Shown one piece after another: positions 7,901 through 17,060 of a DNA stretch of 64,000 nucleotides. The translations under genes were made by a program, and so were the position numbers. This DNA comes from Acidobacteriota bacterium. Lineage in GTDB: Bacteria; Acidobacteriota; Terriglobia; Acidiferrales; UBA7541. The stretch covers positions 1 to 64,000 of the forward strand of contig PMTV01000014.1 of NCBI GenBank assembly GCA_003167215.1, written 5' to 3'. The notes under the pieces were generated by a model. It was not told where the DNA came from. It made no database searches and saw only the letters and a program-made list of their open reading frames with translations. Each line of letters begins with the position of its first letter. Within the stretch, counting starts at the first letter, position 1.

Positions 7901-9706
7901 ATGTCCAACGACTCCTCAGCCGCCCAACAAGACCCTGAGTCCGAATATCGCAACCGTTTGGAAGTATTGCGCGACATCGAATCGCGTTACAAACAGACCG
8001 CTGGGAAACTTGGTCCGGCCACTCTGCTCTTCTTGGCTGTCTCGGTTGTCTCCGCGGGGTGGATTGTCACAACCAGAATCAGCGCAATTTACTGGGTCTT
8101 GCTCCCCGTATCGTTGCTCATTCTTTTCGCGATCGCTCATGAGCGCGTGATTCGCGCGATTCGAAAGAGTTCCCGTAAAATCGCCTTTTACGAACGCTGT
8201 CTCGCGCGAATCGGCAATAAATGGATGGGAACCGGCGAGACGGGCGACCGCTTTTCTGACCCGTCGCATCCCTACGCGCGCGATCTCGATGTTTTCGGAG
8301 CAGGGTCTCTGTTCGAGCTGCTTTGCACCGCGCGCACTCGAGCGGGTGAGGAAATTCTGGCGAATTGGCTTTTGGCTCCAGCCCCGCCGGACGAAGTGCG
8401 CCTTCGCAACGCCGCCGTTACCGAACTAAGCAAGCGGCTCGATCTGCGTGAAGACTTGGCGGTTGTCGGAAAAGATTTTCGCTCTGGCGTTAAACCGGAA
8501 GCCTTGGTGATGTGGGGGGAAGGTGCTTCGGCACTCAATCCCGGATTCTTGCAGATTCTTTTACTCGTGCTTGGCTTACTGTGGATTTGCAGCCTAATCG
8601 CCTGGGCAGCTTTCGACCTCCGATATCCAGCTCTCCTGATTTCCATCGTGAACGCCGGGGTCGCCTCGAGATTTCACCAGCGCACATCGAAGGGTGCTTC
8701 CGCGATCGAGGAAGCAGCTCACGACCTGAAATTGCTTTCGCAGGTGCTCGCACGAATAGAGGGGGAGAGGTTTTCTTCTTCTAAGCTCGTGAGTCTTCAC
8801 GCCGTCCTTCAAAAGGACGGCGTAGTTTCCTCACAGTCCATTGCTCGCTTGAATCGGCTGGTTGATTTCCTGGTGTCGCGCCGGCATCTGGCTGTGAAAG
8901 TCCTCGACCCGTTCGTATTTTGGAGTTTGCAGTGGACGCTCGCCATCGAATCCTGGCGCAAGAAGTTTGGCCGCGCGATAGCCCCCTGGCTTGCTTCGCT
9001 GGGCGAAATCGAAGCTCTATCGGACCTCGCGGGCTACGCCTACGAGCATCCTCAGGACGTTTTCCCCGAATTCACCGATGAAGGGCCGCTCTTTGACGCC
9101 GAAGGACTCGCTCATCCCCTGATTCCCGAGAGCCGTGCCATCCGAAACGATTTAATCCTGGGAAGCAACCTGCGCCTCATAATTATCAGCGGCCCTAACA
9201 TGGCCGGTAAAAGCACATTCCTCCGCTCGATTGGAATCAATGCCGTTCTCGCGCAATGCGGTGCTCCTGTGCGCGCAAATAAACTCCGGCTTTCTCGCCT
9301 GGCGGTCGGCGCTTCCGTTTGCGTTCTAGATTCCCTGCAGGGCGGAATTTCCCGCTTTTATGCGGAGATCACGCGTCTGAAAGTAATCGCAGATTTGACG
9401 GATGGTCCCTTGCCTGTGTTGTTCTTGCTTGATGAATTGCTACAGGGAACGAATTCGCACGACCGCCGCATCGGCGCGGAGGCTGTTGTGCGGAACTTGC
9501 TGAAACGAGGCGCCGTCGGATTGCTTACCACTCACGATCTGGCTCTGGCTGAAATTGCTGCTCCGCTGGGAGCAACTGCCGCAAACTTCCATTTTGAAGA
9601 TCACCTCGAAAACGGCAAATTGCGCTTCGACCACCGGCTGAGCCCGGGAATCGTTCAAACCAGCAATGCTTTGCAGCTTATGCGCTCCATCGGACTGGAT
9701 GTTTGA
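7901..9706 (+). CDS. Membrane-anchored MutS-like ATPase
   Basis: Contains the MutS family C-terminal ATPase but not the mismatch-recognition domain. About 601 residues from the ATG at 7901; a GTG at 7814 is possible but lies close to the lexA promoter. Two transmembrane helices lie near residues 37-80 and two more near 210-255. The ATPase begins about residue 427: Walker A in ISGPNMAGKSTFLR, Walker B in VLFLLDELLQGTNSHDR, then the TTHDLALAEIA switch histidine. Sequence between the membrane segments and the ATPase resembles the MutS core/clamp helices. Proteins like this are known from Bacteroidota and Acidobacteriota, but I know of no defined role. It is divergent from lexA across 159 bases, so it may share the operator. 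Confidence 0.8.
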   Translation: MSNDSSAAQQDPESEYRNRLEVLRDIESRYKQTAGKLGPATLLFLAVSVVSAGWIVTTRISAIYWVLLPVSLLILFAIAHERVIRAIRKSSRKIAFYERCLARIGNKWMGTGETGDRFSDPSHPYARDLDVFGAGSLFELLCTARTRAGEEILANWLLAPAPPDEVRLRNAAVTELSKRLDLREDLAVVGKDFRSGVKPEALVMWGEGASALNPGFLQILLLVLGLLWICSLIAWAAFDLRYPALLISIVNAGVASRFHQRTSKGASAIEEAAHDLKLLSQVLARIEGERFSSSKLVSLHAVLQKDGVVSSQSIARLNRLVDFLVSRRHLAVKVLDPFVFWSLQWTLAIESWRKKFGRAIAPWLASLGEIEALSDLAGYAYEHPQDVFPEFTDEGPLFDAEGLAHPLIPESRAIRNDLILGSNLRLIIISGPNMAGKSTFLRSIGINAVLAQCGAPVRANKLRLSRLAVGASVCVLDSLQGGISRFYAEITRLKVIADLTDGPLPVLFLLDELLQGTNSHDRRIGAEAVVRNLLKRGAVGLLTTHDLALAEIAAPLGATAANFHFEDHLENGKLRFDHRLSPGIVQTSNALQLMRSIGLDV

Positions 9707-9977
9707 GAAGCGGCAGCGCTAATGGCGCGCTCGCCGATGCCTGCAAGAGCGCGGTCAGTATCATCCATCTTTGCCGGACAACGAGCGATAGCTGCTGCGC
9801 ATCTTACTGAATGCCCGAAGCGTAATGGCTGCTTCCCAATTTCCGTTTTCCTGATAGCCGCGTTGTGCTACGCTTTCCTAGGGCAAGAAGGTTCTCATCT
9901 GCATGAGAAATCTCGAACAAAAAGACCATAAACTTTCGTATCTCTCCGCATTCATGGACGTGGGGTCCTAAAAAACT

Positions 9978-11882
9978 ATGGCTTTGACCACCATTGAGAT
10001 TCCGAAGCGCAAGCGTGAAATAATTGACAACGCCGTGATCCGTTTCTGCGGCGACTCCGGTGACGGCATGCAGATCACCGGCAGCCAGTTCACCAACACC
10101 GTCGCTCTATACGGCAACGATCTGGCGACTTTTCCCGACTTTCCGGCTGAAATCCGCGCCCCTGCGGGAACTCTGCCCGGCGTCAGCGGCTTCCAGGTCC
10201 ACTTCTCGTCGAGTGACGTTTACACGCCCGGCGACTCAGTGGATGTTCTGATCGCCATGAACCCCGCCGCTTTGAAAATGAATCTTGCGGATTTGAAAAC
10301 AAACGGAATTCTGATCGTCAATGTCGACGACTTTAAGGAAAACGATCTGCGCAAGGCGCAGATCGTGACGAATCCGCTGGAAGATCATTCACTTGACGGC
10401 TACCGCCTTTTCGCCGTTGAGCTCACCAAAATGACTCGCGCGGCCCTGAAGGATCTGGGTCTCGACGCCAAGAGCATGGACCGTTGCAAGAATTTCTTCG
10501 CCCTCGGAATGTGTTACTGGCTCTACAACCGCTCCATGGAGCCCACGCACGGCTGGCTCGAAGAAAAATTCAAGAACAAACAGCAACTAGTTCAAGCCAA
10601 CAAACTCGCCATGAAGGCGGGGTACAGCTACTGCGAAGCTACCGAAGCGTTTCAGATCAGCTATGAAATTCCGCCGGCTAAACTTACGCCGGGCGTGTAT
10701 CGCAATATCAGCGGAAACGCGGCGCTGGCGCTGGGCTTCGTGGCCGCTTCTCAAAAGGCAGGCATCCCGCTATTCCTCGGTTCCTATCCGATTACGCCGG
10801 CTTCAGACATCTTGCACGAGCTCTCCATGTATAAAGACTTCGGCGTAATCACTTTTCAAGCCGAAGACGAAATCGCCGCAATTACTTCAGCCATCGGCGC
10901 TGCCTATGCGGGGGCTCTTGGCATCACCTCGACATCGGGCCCCGGTATGGCGCTCAAGACCGAAGCGCTGGGCTTGGCTGTCGCCGTAGAATTGCCGCTG
11001 GTGATTTGCGATATTCAGCGCGGCGGCCCGTCCACCGGCCTGCCGACCAAGACGGAACAAGCAGACCTGCTGCAAGCTTTGTTTGGACGTAACTCCGAAG
11101 CTCCCATTCCGGTCGTGGCGCCTTCCTCGCCCGGCGATTGTTTCTGGATTGCCCTCGAAGCCAGCCGGATCGCCATTAAACACATGGTTCCCGTCATCAT
11201 TCTGTCCGACGGTTATCTCGCTAACGGCGCCGAACCATGGAAAGTTCCGACGATTGACGAATTGCCTGAAATACCGGTGCATTTCGAAACGAATCCCGAA
11301 GGCTTCCTTCCGTATCGGCGCGATCCTGTCACGCTGTCGCGCCCGTGGGCTGTTCCTGGAACCCCCGGCCTCGAACATCGCATCGGTGGAATCGAAAAGC
11401 AGGATGTCACCGGCAACATCGACTACGAGCCACTTAACCACGAGCACATGGTTCGATTGCGTGCGGCGAAAGTGGAGTCAGTGGCAAACGATATTCCACC
11501 CGTGGTTCCTGAAGGCGATCAGTCAGGCGACTTGCTGATTATTGCCTGGGGTTCCACGCACGGTCCCATTACCGCGGCGCTGAATGCTCAGCGAGAAAAG
11601 GGCCGCAGCATCGGCCACGTCCATCTCCGCCATCTCAATCCCCTCCCGAGGGACCTCGGCGACGTCATCAAACGTTTCAAGAAAGTGCTCGTCCCGGAGA
11701 TGAACATGGGCCAGCTTTTGATGATTCTCCGCGCGAAATTTCTAGTGGATGCTCAAGGCTACAACAAAATTCAGGGCAAGCCCTTCAAGACCTCAGAGAT
11801 CGAAAACAAAATCGAACAGATGCTTGGCTTGGCTCCCTTCACATCGCCGGAAGACGATTTTGATGAGCAGGCAGGAGAGTAG
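9978..11882 (+). CDS. korA: 2-oxoacid:acceptor oxidoreductase, fused gamma-alpha subunit
   Basis: Catalyses CoA-dependent oxidative decarboxylation of a 2-oxoacid (most likely 2-oxoglutarate) with ferredoxin as electron acceptor. In 634 residues, about 15-200 form the gamma domain (RFCGDSGDGMQITGSQF, PAEIRAPAGTLPGVSGFQVHF) and about 230-630 the alpha pyrimidine-binding domain (GSYPITPASDILHELS, SGPGMALKTEALGLAVAVELPLVICDIQRGGPSTGLPTK; listed here in pieces). The gamma-alpha fusion is the common bacterial Kor arrangement. korB follows after two bases. The substrate is assigned by family resemblance only. The preceding 270-base gap holds no convincing gene. Confidence 0.92.
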   Translation: MALTTIEIPKRKREIIDNAVIRFCGDSGDGMQITGSQFTNTVALYGNDLATFPDFPAEIRAPAGTLPGVSGFQVHFSSSDVYTPGDSVDVLIAMNPAALKMNLADLKTNGILIVNVDDFKENDLRKAQIVTNPLEDHSLDGYRLFAVELTKMTRAALKDLGLDAKSMDRCKNFFALGMCYWLYNRSMEPTHGWLEEKFKNKQQLVQANKLAMKAGYSYCEATEAFQISYEIPPAKLTPGVYRNISGNAALALGFVAASQKAGIPLFLGSYPITPASDILHELSMYKDFGVITFQAEDEIAAITSAIGAAYAGALGITSTSGPGMALKTEALGLAVAVELPLVICDIQRGGPSTGLPTKTEQADLLQALFGRNSEAPIPVVAPSSPGDCFWIALEASRIAIKHMVPVIILSDGYLANGAEPWKVPTIDELPEIPVHFETNPEGFLPYRRDPVTLSRPWAVPGTPGLEHRIGGIEKQDVTGNIDYEPLNHEHMVRLRAAKVESVANDIPPVVPEGDQSGDLLIIAWGSTHGPITAALNAQREKGRSIGHVHLRHLNPLPRDLGDVIKRFKKVLVPEMNMGQLLMILRAKFLVDAQGYNKIQGKPFKTSEIENKIEQMLGLAPFTSPEDDFDEQAGE

Positions 11883-11884
11883 AT

Positions 11885-12913
11885 ATGACCACGGCCACTT
11901 TGCCCGTCTATACAAAAAAAGATTTTCAGACCGACCAGGAGATTCGCTGGTGTCCGGGATGCGGGGACTACGCCATCCTCTCTGCCGTGCAAATGGTCTT
12001 CGCCGACCTGGGTATCCCGCGTGAAAAATTCGTAATCATCTCCGGGATCGGATGCTCCAGCCGCTTTCCGTATTACATCAACACATTCGGATTCCACACC
12101 ATTCATGGACGCGCGCCCGCCGTGGCCACCGGTTTGAAGATCGTTCGTCCGGACCTGGAAGTATGGGTGGCCACCGGTGACGGCGATTCGCTGTCCATCG
12201 GCGGCAATCACACTATTCACATGCTGCGCCGCAATGTCGGCCTGAAAGTGCTGCTGTTCAACAATAAAATCTACGGGCTCACCAAAGGCCAATACTCTCC
12301 GACTTCCGAGGTCGGCAAAAAAACCAAGTCCACACCGTTCGGCACCACCGACCGTCCGTTCAATCCGATCTCTCTTGCCATTGGATCGGAAGCCACCTTT
12401 GTGGCGCGCTCCGTGGACGTGTTCCAAACTCACTTAAAAGACACGTTGAAAAAGGCCGCGGCCCACAAAGGTTCGGCTTACGTTGAGATCTTACAGAATT
12501 GCAACATCTTCAACGACGGCGCGTGGGAAACGGTCACGGAAAAAGAGGCGCGCAGCGAAAATATCGTTCAGCTCGAACACGGCAAGCCGCTCATCTATGG
12601 CAAAAACCGTGACAAGGGAATTCGATTAAACGGGCTGGACCTGGAAGTGGTGCAACTTGGAAATGGCGTCACGGAAAAGGACCTGCTGGTTCACGACGAA
12701 AAGCATCCGCGCGCGGCCTACGCCTTTCTGCTCGCGCACATGGAACACCGGCCCGGATTCCCCACTCCCATCGGCGTCTTCCGCTCTTGGGACAACGTGC
12801 CGCGCTACGAAGACCTGATCAACGACCAAATTCGCGAAGTGCAAGCGAAACGCGGCAAAGGCGACCTGGCAAAACTGCTTCGCTCGGGCGATACCTGGGA
12901 ATTGAAAGCCTAG
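11885..12913 (+). CDS. korB: 2-oxoacid:ferredoxin oxidoreductase beta subunit
   Basis: Thiamine-diphosphate-binding partner of the preceding subunit. The 342 residues include WCPGCGDYAILSAVQ near residue 22, the cluster/TPP cysteine GIGCSSRFPYY, the diphosphate-binding GDGDSLSIGGNH and NNKIYGLTKGQYSPTS. There is no separate ferredoxin domain, so the short Kor-type beta subunit needs an external ferredoxin. AGGAGAG precedes the ATG within the end of korA, suggesting translational coupling. The transcript ends at the strong hairpin at 12952-12987. Confidence 0.93.
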   Translation: MTTATLPVYTKKDFQTDQEIRWCPGCGDYAILSAVQMVFADLGIPREKFVIISGIGCSSRFPYYINTFGFHTIHGRAPAVATGLKIVRPDLEVWVATGDGDSLSIGGNHTIHMLRRNVGLKVLLFNNKIYGLTKGQYSPTSEVGKKTKSTPFGTTDRPFNPISLAIGSEATFVARSVDVFQTHLKDTLKKAAAHKGSAYVEILQNCNIFNDGAWETVTEKEARSENIVQLEHGKPLIYGKNRDKGIRLNGLDLEVVQLGNGVTEKDLLVHDEKHPRAAYAFLLAHMEHRPGFPTPIGVFRSWDNVPRYEDLINDQIREVQAKRGKGDLAKLLRSGDTWELKA

Positions 12914-12951
12914 CTCTGCCTGCTTTAACGGCAACCTAGTTCTAAAAAGTG

Positions 12952-12994
12952 AATCGGCGCCGCCCGGTTTTCCCCGCGGCGCCGATTTCATTTC
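12952..12994 (+). terminator. Bidirectional intrinsic terminator between korB and the LytM peptidase gene
   Basis: A perfect 12-bp stem, AATCGGCGCCGC with GCGGCGCCGATT, has a 12-base loop and is followed by TCATTT on the plus strand. On the minus strand it is followed by CACTTTTTAG. It sits between two convergent genes and can serve both. Confidence 0.85.
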
Positions 12995-13034
12995 CGAAGC
13001 TGACCGAATCATCGAGCCGTATCGGAGAATTGTT

Positions 13035-14333
13035 TTATGGAGTCGACCCCGGCGGTGCCGCAGGCGCAGAGTTCTTGGCCAACACTGCATTTGGCTGCGT
13101 CAATTTCAGAGGCATCAGAGCAAGCGCGTGGTCGCGAAGCGCCACGAATTGGCTCCAGTCGCGCTTTGCGACGGGATCGGACGGCGGCAAGGGCAATCGC
13201 TCGAAATTCAAAAATTGTCCCTGCTTCTGAATTCGAAAATCCAGGTGCGGGCCGGTGGCCAGTCCGGTCATGCCCACGAGCCCGATGCTCTGGCCTTGCT
13301 CCACGCGCTGCCCAGAACGAACCAGGATGCGCGATAGATGCATGTAGTAGGTGGTGTATCCGTTCGTATGCTGAATCTCCACCAGATTTCCCGCTCCGCC
13401 TTTGGCTCCGGCGAAAATCACGCGGCCTTCGCCAATCGTCTGCACTGGAGTGCCGCTGGGTGCTGCGTAATCGATCCCGAGATGCGGCCGATATTCCTTC
13501 AGGATGGGATGGAAGCGATGCGCGCTGAAATGCGATGTAATCGGCGCGGCAAACTTGAGCGGTGAATGCAGAAACGCCTTCTTCATCGACTTCCCTTCCG
13601 GCGTGAAATATGCCGGAGTTCCCGAAGCGTCATGAAAGAGCACCGCGCCATACGGGCGCCCGGCATTCTTGTATTCCGCAGCGAGAATCCGGCCGTACGA
13701 AAGCACTTCGCCGTTCGAAAGGAGCTTCTTTTCAACCACTACGCGAAACGTGTCGCCAGGGCGAGGGTCGGTGTAAAAATCCAAGTCCCAGCCGAAAATC
13801 TGCGCCAGCCGCATCGCCAACTCTGGCTTTTCGCCGGCGTTGATCACCGCTTCAAAAAGCGAGCCGTGGACTTCCCCCATCACTCCCACCGTCTCCGTTT
13901 CCGACGGAATGATTTCAATCGCGGAATGAAAGTCGCCGCCTTGCGGCGCGATCGTAAGCACTCGGTCTGTATCAATCCGGTAACGCACTGAGCGCAAATC
14001 GCCAAGAACGGAGCGGCCCACGGCCAGGCGATTTCCAGCGCGCAAATGCCTAAGGTCGAAAACAGACTGCGCGGAAGAAATCAAGCGCGCGACGGTGCCG
14101 GCATCGATTCCCAGACCTTCCAAGAGTGTATGAAAAGGAACCCGCGCAGGAACCAGTCGCTCGCTGTAGAGGACCACCTGCTCCTGAATTCGCCGCGCTT
14201 CTTCGCGTGCGGACGTCGCCTGCGAACTGATTTCAGCCTCCGCGGAATTGCGAACGTAATAGGACGCGCCAACGCAGGCGGCGCCAATGGCCGCCAGAAC
14301 GCACCAAAATAATATTTTGCCGAACTTGCCCAT
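13035..14333 (-). CDS. M23 (LytM-type) metallopeptidase, membrane-anchored
   Basis: Peptidoglycan endopeptidase or regulator of amidases. From the ATG at 14333 (GGGGGAT lies just upstream; a TTG three codons earlier is possible) there are about 432 residues. A membrane helix at 5-25 is followed by a coiled region, an OapA/LysM-like linker domain, and the LytM domain at about 290-390. The first zinc motif is HLGID (H-x3-D). The second, normally H-x-H, reads HLDF: the first histidine is kept and the second is Asp. A Pro/Ala-rich tail closes the protein. It is downstream of the transpeptidase gene at 14480-15565, with hairpins in the 146-base gap. Activity is uncertain because of the substituted ligand. 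Confidence 0.85.
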   Translation of the reverse strand: MGKFGKILFWCVLAAIGAACVGASYYVRNSAEAEISSQATSAREEARRIQEQVVLYSERLVPARVPFHTLLEGLGIDAGTVARLISSAQSVFDLRHLRAGNRLAVGRSVLGDLRSVRYRIDTDRVLTIAPQGGDFHSAIEIIPSETETVGVMGEVHGSLFEAVINAGEKPELAMRLAQIFGWDLDFYTDPRPGDTFRVVVEKKLLSNGEVLSYGRILAAEYKNAGRPYGAVLFHDASGTPAYFTPEGKSMKKAFLHSPLKFAAPITSHFSAHRFHPILKEYRPHLGIDYAAPSGTPVQTIGEGRVIFAGAKGGAGNLVEIQHTNGYTTYYMHLSRILVRSGQRVEQGQSIGLVGMTGLATGPHLDFRIQKQGQFLNFERLPLPPSDPVAKRDWSQFVALRDHALALMPLKLTQPNAVLAKNSAPAAPPGSTP

Positions 14334-14445
14334 ATCCCCCAATCGCCTTACTCAGAGAGGTACCGAGGATAACGCAAGCTGACCTACGCGGAAAAGAAAA
14401 ATGGCCCGTTCTGGTACATGGCAGTAAACCCAGCGGGGTTTCCAA

Positions 14446-14468
14446 CTGATCGGGTTCTACCGGATCAG
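14446..14468 (-). terminator. Hairpin between the transpeptidase and LytM genes
   Basis: CTGATC and GATCAG pair, with an inner GG/CC pair around a small loop. A second hairpin, AAACCC with GGGTTT, lies 10 bases away at about 14426-14441. Neither is followed by a clear T-run, so termination is only a guess; mRNA processing or attenuation is equally possible. Confidence 0.3.
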
Positions 14469-14479
14469 GTCGAACGTTC

Positions 14480-15565
14480 CTACTTCGAGCCGCCTGCGGA
14501 AGTGGTGTATGCCGGTTGGCGAACTGATTCGACGAAGTAATTGCGTTCGCGCAGCCCGTGGTAAATTCGGCCGGCGATCTCGGACGCGTGTGGACCGCTG
14601 ATGGAGCGGCTTCCGCCGCGAATTAGCACTACCAGAACAATTTTCGGGTGCGCTTGATCCGCGTAAGAAACGAACCAGCCCAGCCGCCCGCCGAGCGATT
14701 CGTCGTTACAAGTGCCGGTTTTTCCCAGCGCCTGTTCGCCGTCGGGATCGTAACTCTGTTTTGCAGTGCCGTACATTACGGCGGCCAGCATGCCTTCGCG
14801 CAAATCGGGGAGTAGCGGCGCGATATCAAGCTGTTGCCGCACCTTCGGCTGAAAATTCCGACGATCTTCCGCGGTGCGCGGATATTGCAGATAATACTGC
14901 GTGCCGCCATTGGCCAGCGTGGAAACCAGCGACGCAAGCTGCAGCGGCGTGATGCGGATGCCTTCTCCGAAGCTCGACATACGAGCGACTCCGCCGTAAG
15001 CCGGAATGCGCGGCGGCAATAAACCGGGCTGTTCTTCTTGGATGTTGTATCCCGCGCGCGAACCAAGTCCCATCAGCGTCGCGTATTTTGATACTCGCTC
15101 GAAACCCAATTGCTTGCCGACTTCTTCGAAATACACATTGTTGGAATGCGCCATGGCCTCGGTGAGGTCCATATAGCGGCGGCGGCCAACTTTCAGCATG
15201 GTGTCGCGAGTGATCACGCCTTCTTCCAGGCCTGCCAGGGCAATTACCGGCTTGATCGTCGAGCAAGGCTCAAATCCGGAAGAGAAAGCCATTTTCTGAT
15301 TGACGATGGTCAGGATGCGCCCGGTGCTGGGATCCATCGCGAGTACCGAACCATTGGCGTGCCCCAAAGCGTCGAGCGCGACCTGGCGAATGACCGGGTC
15401 GTCGTATTCCACCTTGTCGCCCTTTCCCGGATCAGCGTAACTCGGGGTACCGCGCCTGTGGTGCGTGCTGGTCGCTGGTGGCGCACCGAACGCAACTCCT
15501 AGAGCGCCTGCGAGAAACAGACAGACTATCGATACCGTTTGATAAAGGACTGGTTGGCGGCGCAT
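14480..15565 (-). CDS. Penicillin-binding transpeptidase (stand-alone domain)
   Basis: D,D-transpeptidase domain related to PBP2/FtsI. In 361 residues I see an N-terminal membrane or signal segment at 10-28, then the active-site motifs: Ser102-x-x-Lys105 in PCSTIKP, SNN at 141-143 (AHSNNVYF) and KTG at 282-284 (GKTGTC). The protein lacks the N-terminal dimerisation domain of class B PBPs, so it is about half their usual length. It may be a minor PBP or a division/sporulation-like paralogue. It is co-oriented with the LytM gene downstream and recA upstream. Catalytic motifs are complete. Confidence 0.85.
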   Translation of the reverse strand: MRRQPVLYQTVSIVCLFLAGALGVAFGAPPATSTHHRRGTPSYADPGKGDKVEYDDPVIRQVALDALGHANGSVLAMDPSTGRILTIVNQKMAFSSGFEPCSTIKPVIALAGLEEGVITRDTMLKVGRRRYMDLTEAMAHSNNVYFEEVGKQLGFERVSKYATLMGLGSRAGYNIQEEQPGLLPPRIPAYGGVARMSSFGEGIRITPLQLASLVSTLANGGTQYYLQYPRTAEDRRNFQPKVRQQLDIAPLLPDLREGMLAAVMYGTAKQSYDPDGEQALGKTGTCNDESLGGRLGWFVSYADQAHPKIVLVVLIRGGSRSISGPHASEIAGRIYHGLRERNYFVESVRQPAYTTSAGGSK

Positions 15566-15806
15566 TAAGTTTTGTATTAGCCCGTAGCCTTCTCAATCAG
15601 GATGCAAACGTAGTTTAAGGAAGTGGCACAGGTTCGCGCAACTGTTAAGGAGGACAGCTTTCCTGGTGAGCATAACTGGCCGGGAGTACCAGTCTACGCA
15701 TCCGGCATGATACTAGTTCGCGCCCCGCCGAAGGCAATCCTTGTGTTCGGACGGCAAGAGCCGCGAAATCCCGGCTAAATGTGTGATGCTGAGCGGAAAA
15801 TTAGCG

Positions 15807-16901
15807 CTATCGCGCCGAGCGACCTTGCACAGCGGCTGCCGCTTTAGGCGCCTGTTTCGGCGCTTCGGCTGCTGCTGGCTTGGCCTGATCTTCCACCGAA
15901 GCAAGATTTGTCGGCAGGCCCAATAGCTTGCGCAGGTCGTGTTCGATCTTCGCGCGGATGTCCTTGTTTTCCTTAAGGAACAGCCGGGCGTTGTCGCGTC
16001 CCTGCCCCAGGCGTTCGTTCTTATACGAGATCCACGTGCCCGATTTTTCGAGCAGGCCCTTGGCCACACCCAAATCGACCAAGTCGCCCTCGCGCGAAAC
16101 ACCTTCGCCATAAATGATGTCGAACTCCGCTTCGCGGAACGGCGCAGCCACTTTGTTTTTCACGATCTTTGCGCGAGTGCGCGAGCCTACCACGCGATCG
16201 CCTTCCTTGATGGACTGTATGCGCCGAATATCCACGCGAATCGAAGAGTAAAACTTCAGCGCGCGCCCGCCCGTGGTTGTTTCCGGGTTGCCGAACATCA
16301 CCCCGATCTTTTCGCGAATCTGGTTGATGAAAATCAGGCAGGTCTTCGACTTCGACACAATCGCCGTCAGTTTTCGCAGCGCCTGCGACATTAAGCGCGC
16401 CTGTAAGCCCATCTGCGCGTCACCCATGTCGCCTTCGAGCTCCGCGCGCGGAACCAGGGCCGCCACAGAGTCCACCACGATGATATCCACAGCATTCGAG
16501 CGAATCAGCGCTTCGGCAATTTCCAGCGCCTGTTCCCCATTGTCCGGCTGCGAAACCAAAAGATTGTCAACATCCACGCCTAGCTTTCGCGCGTAAGAAG
16601 GATCCAAGGCGTGCTCAGCGTCGATGAAGGCCGCCTGCCCGCCCAGCCGCTGCGCCTCTGCGATCACGTGGAGCGTCAGCGTGGTCTTGCCCCCTGATTC
16701 CGGGCCGTATACTTCAATCACGCGGCCACGCGGGAAACCTCCCACACCCAGCGCAGCGTCAATCGAGATCGACCCGGTCGGTATCACGTTCACCGGAACC
16801 AGCACATCCTTGTTTCCCAGGCGCATGATCGAGCCTTTGCCATACTGTTTTTCAATTTGCGATATCGCTAGATCCAAATTTTTTGTTTTTTCGTCGTTCA
16901 T
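15807..16901 (-). CDS. recA: RecA recombinase
   Basis: ATP-dependent strand-exchange protein and coprotease for LexA. The 364 residues from the ATG at 16901 (GAGGT six bases upstream) show Walker [13 protein letters not shown] near 66, [15 protein letters not shown] (Walker B), [20 protein letters not shown] (loop 1/2 region) and [15 protein letters not shown]. The core is normal. The C-terminal tail, acidic in most RecA proteins, is here Ala/Lys/Arg-rich (ending GRSAR). A possible -10 (TAGGAT, 16989-16994) and a LexA-like element (17000-17019) lie 90-120 bases upstream. Damage induction is inferred. Confidence 0.98.
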   Translation of the reverse strand: MNDEKTKNLDLAISQIEKQYGKGSIMRLGNKDVLVPVNVIPTGSISIDAALGVGGFPRGRVIEVYGPESGGKTTLTLHVIAEAQRLGGQAAFIDAEHALDPSYARKLGVDVDNLLVSQPDNGEQALEIAEALIRSNAVDIIVVDSVAALVPRAELEGDMGDAQMGLQARLMSQALRKLTAIVSKSKTCLIFINQIREKIGVMFGNPETTTGGRALKFYSSIRVDIRRIQSIKEGDRVVGSRTRAKIVKNKVAAPFREAEFDIIYGEGVSREGDLVDLGVAKGLLEKSGTWISYKNERLGQGRDNARLFLKENKDIRAKIEHDLRKLLGLPTNLASVEDQAKPAAAEAPKQAPKAAAAVQGRSAR

Positions 16902-16988
16902 CGTTAGACCTCGAGAGGGATTTCGTTTTTCTTCCTGGGAAAGGCGCGCTGAGTGTACTACCAAGTATCCTCACCCCCAAACTTGCTC

Positions 16989-17019
16989 ATCCTAACACGA
17001 GGCGAAGAAAAAGCAAAAG
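16989..17019 (-). promoter_or_regulatory. recA promoter region with putative LexA operator
   Basis: The plus-strand sequence at 17000-17019 is AGGCGAAGAAAAAGCAAAAG, identical at 17 of 20 positions to the lexA element. It lies just upstream of a possible -10 (TAGGAT on the minus strand, 16989-16994); the -35 would fall inside the element. The gene starts at 16901. Confidence 0.6.
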
Positions 17020-17060
17020 GTATTTCTGGCCCTTTTTCGCGTTCCCGGCATCGCCCAACG

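Noticed and set aside
9722-9931. 69-codon frame in the gap before korA
   Set aside because: No ribosome site, no motif, and not conserved-looking; treated as non-coding.
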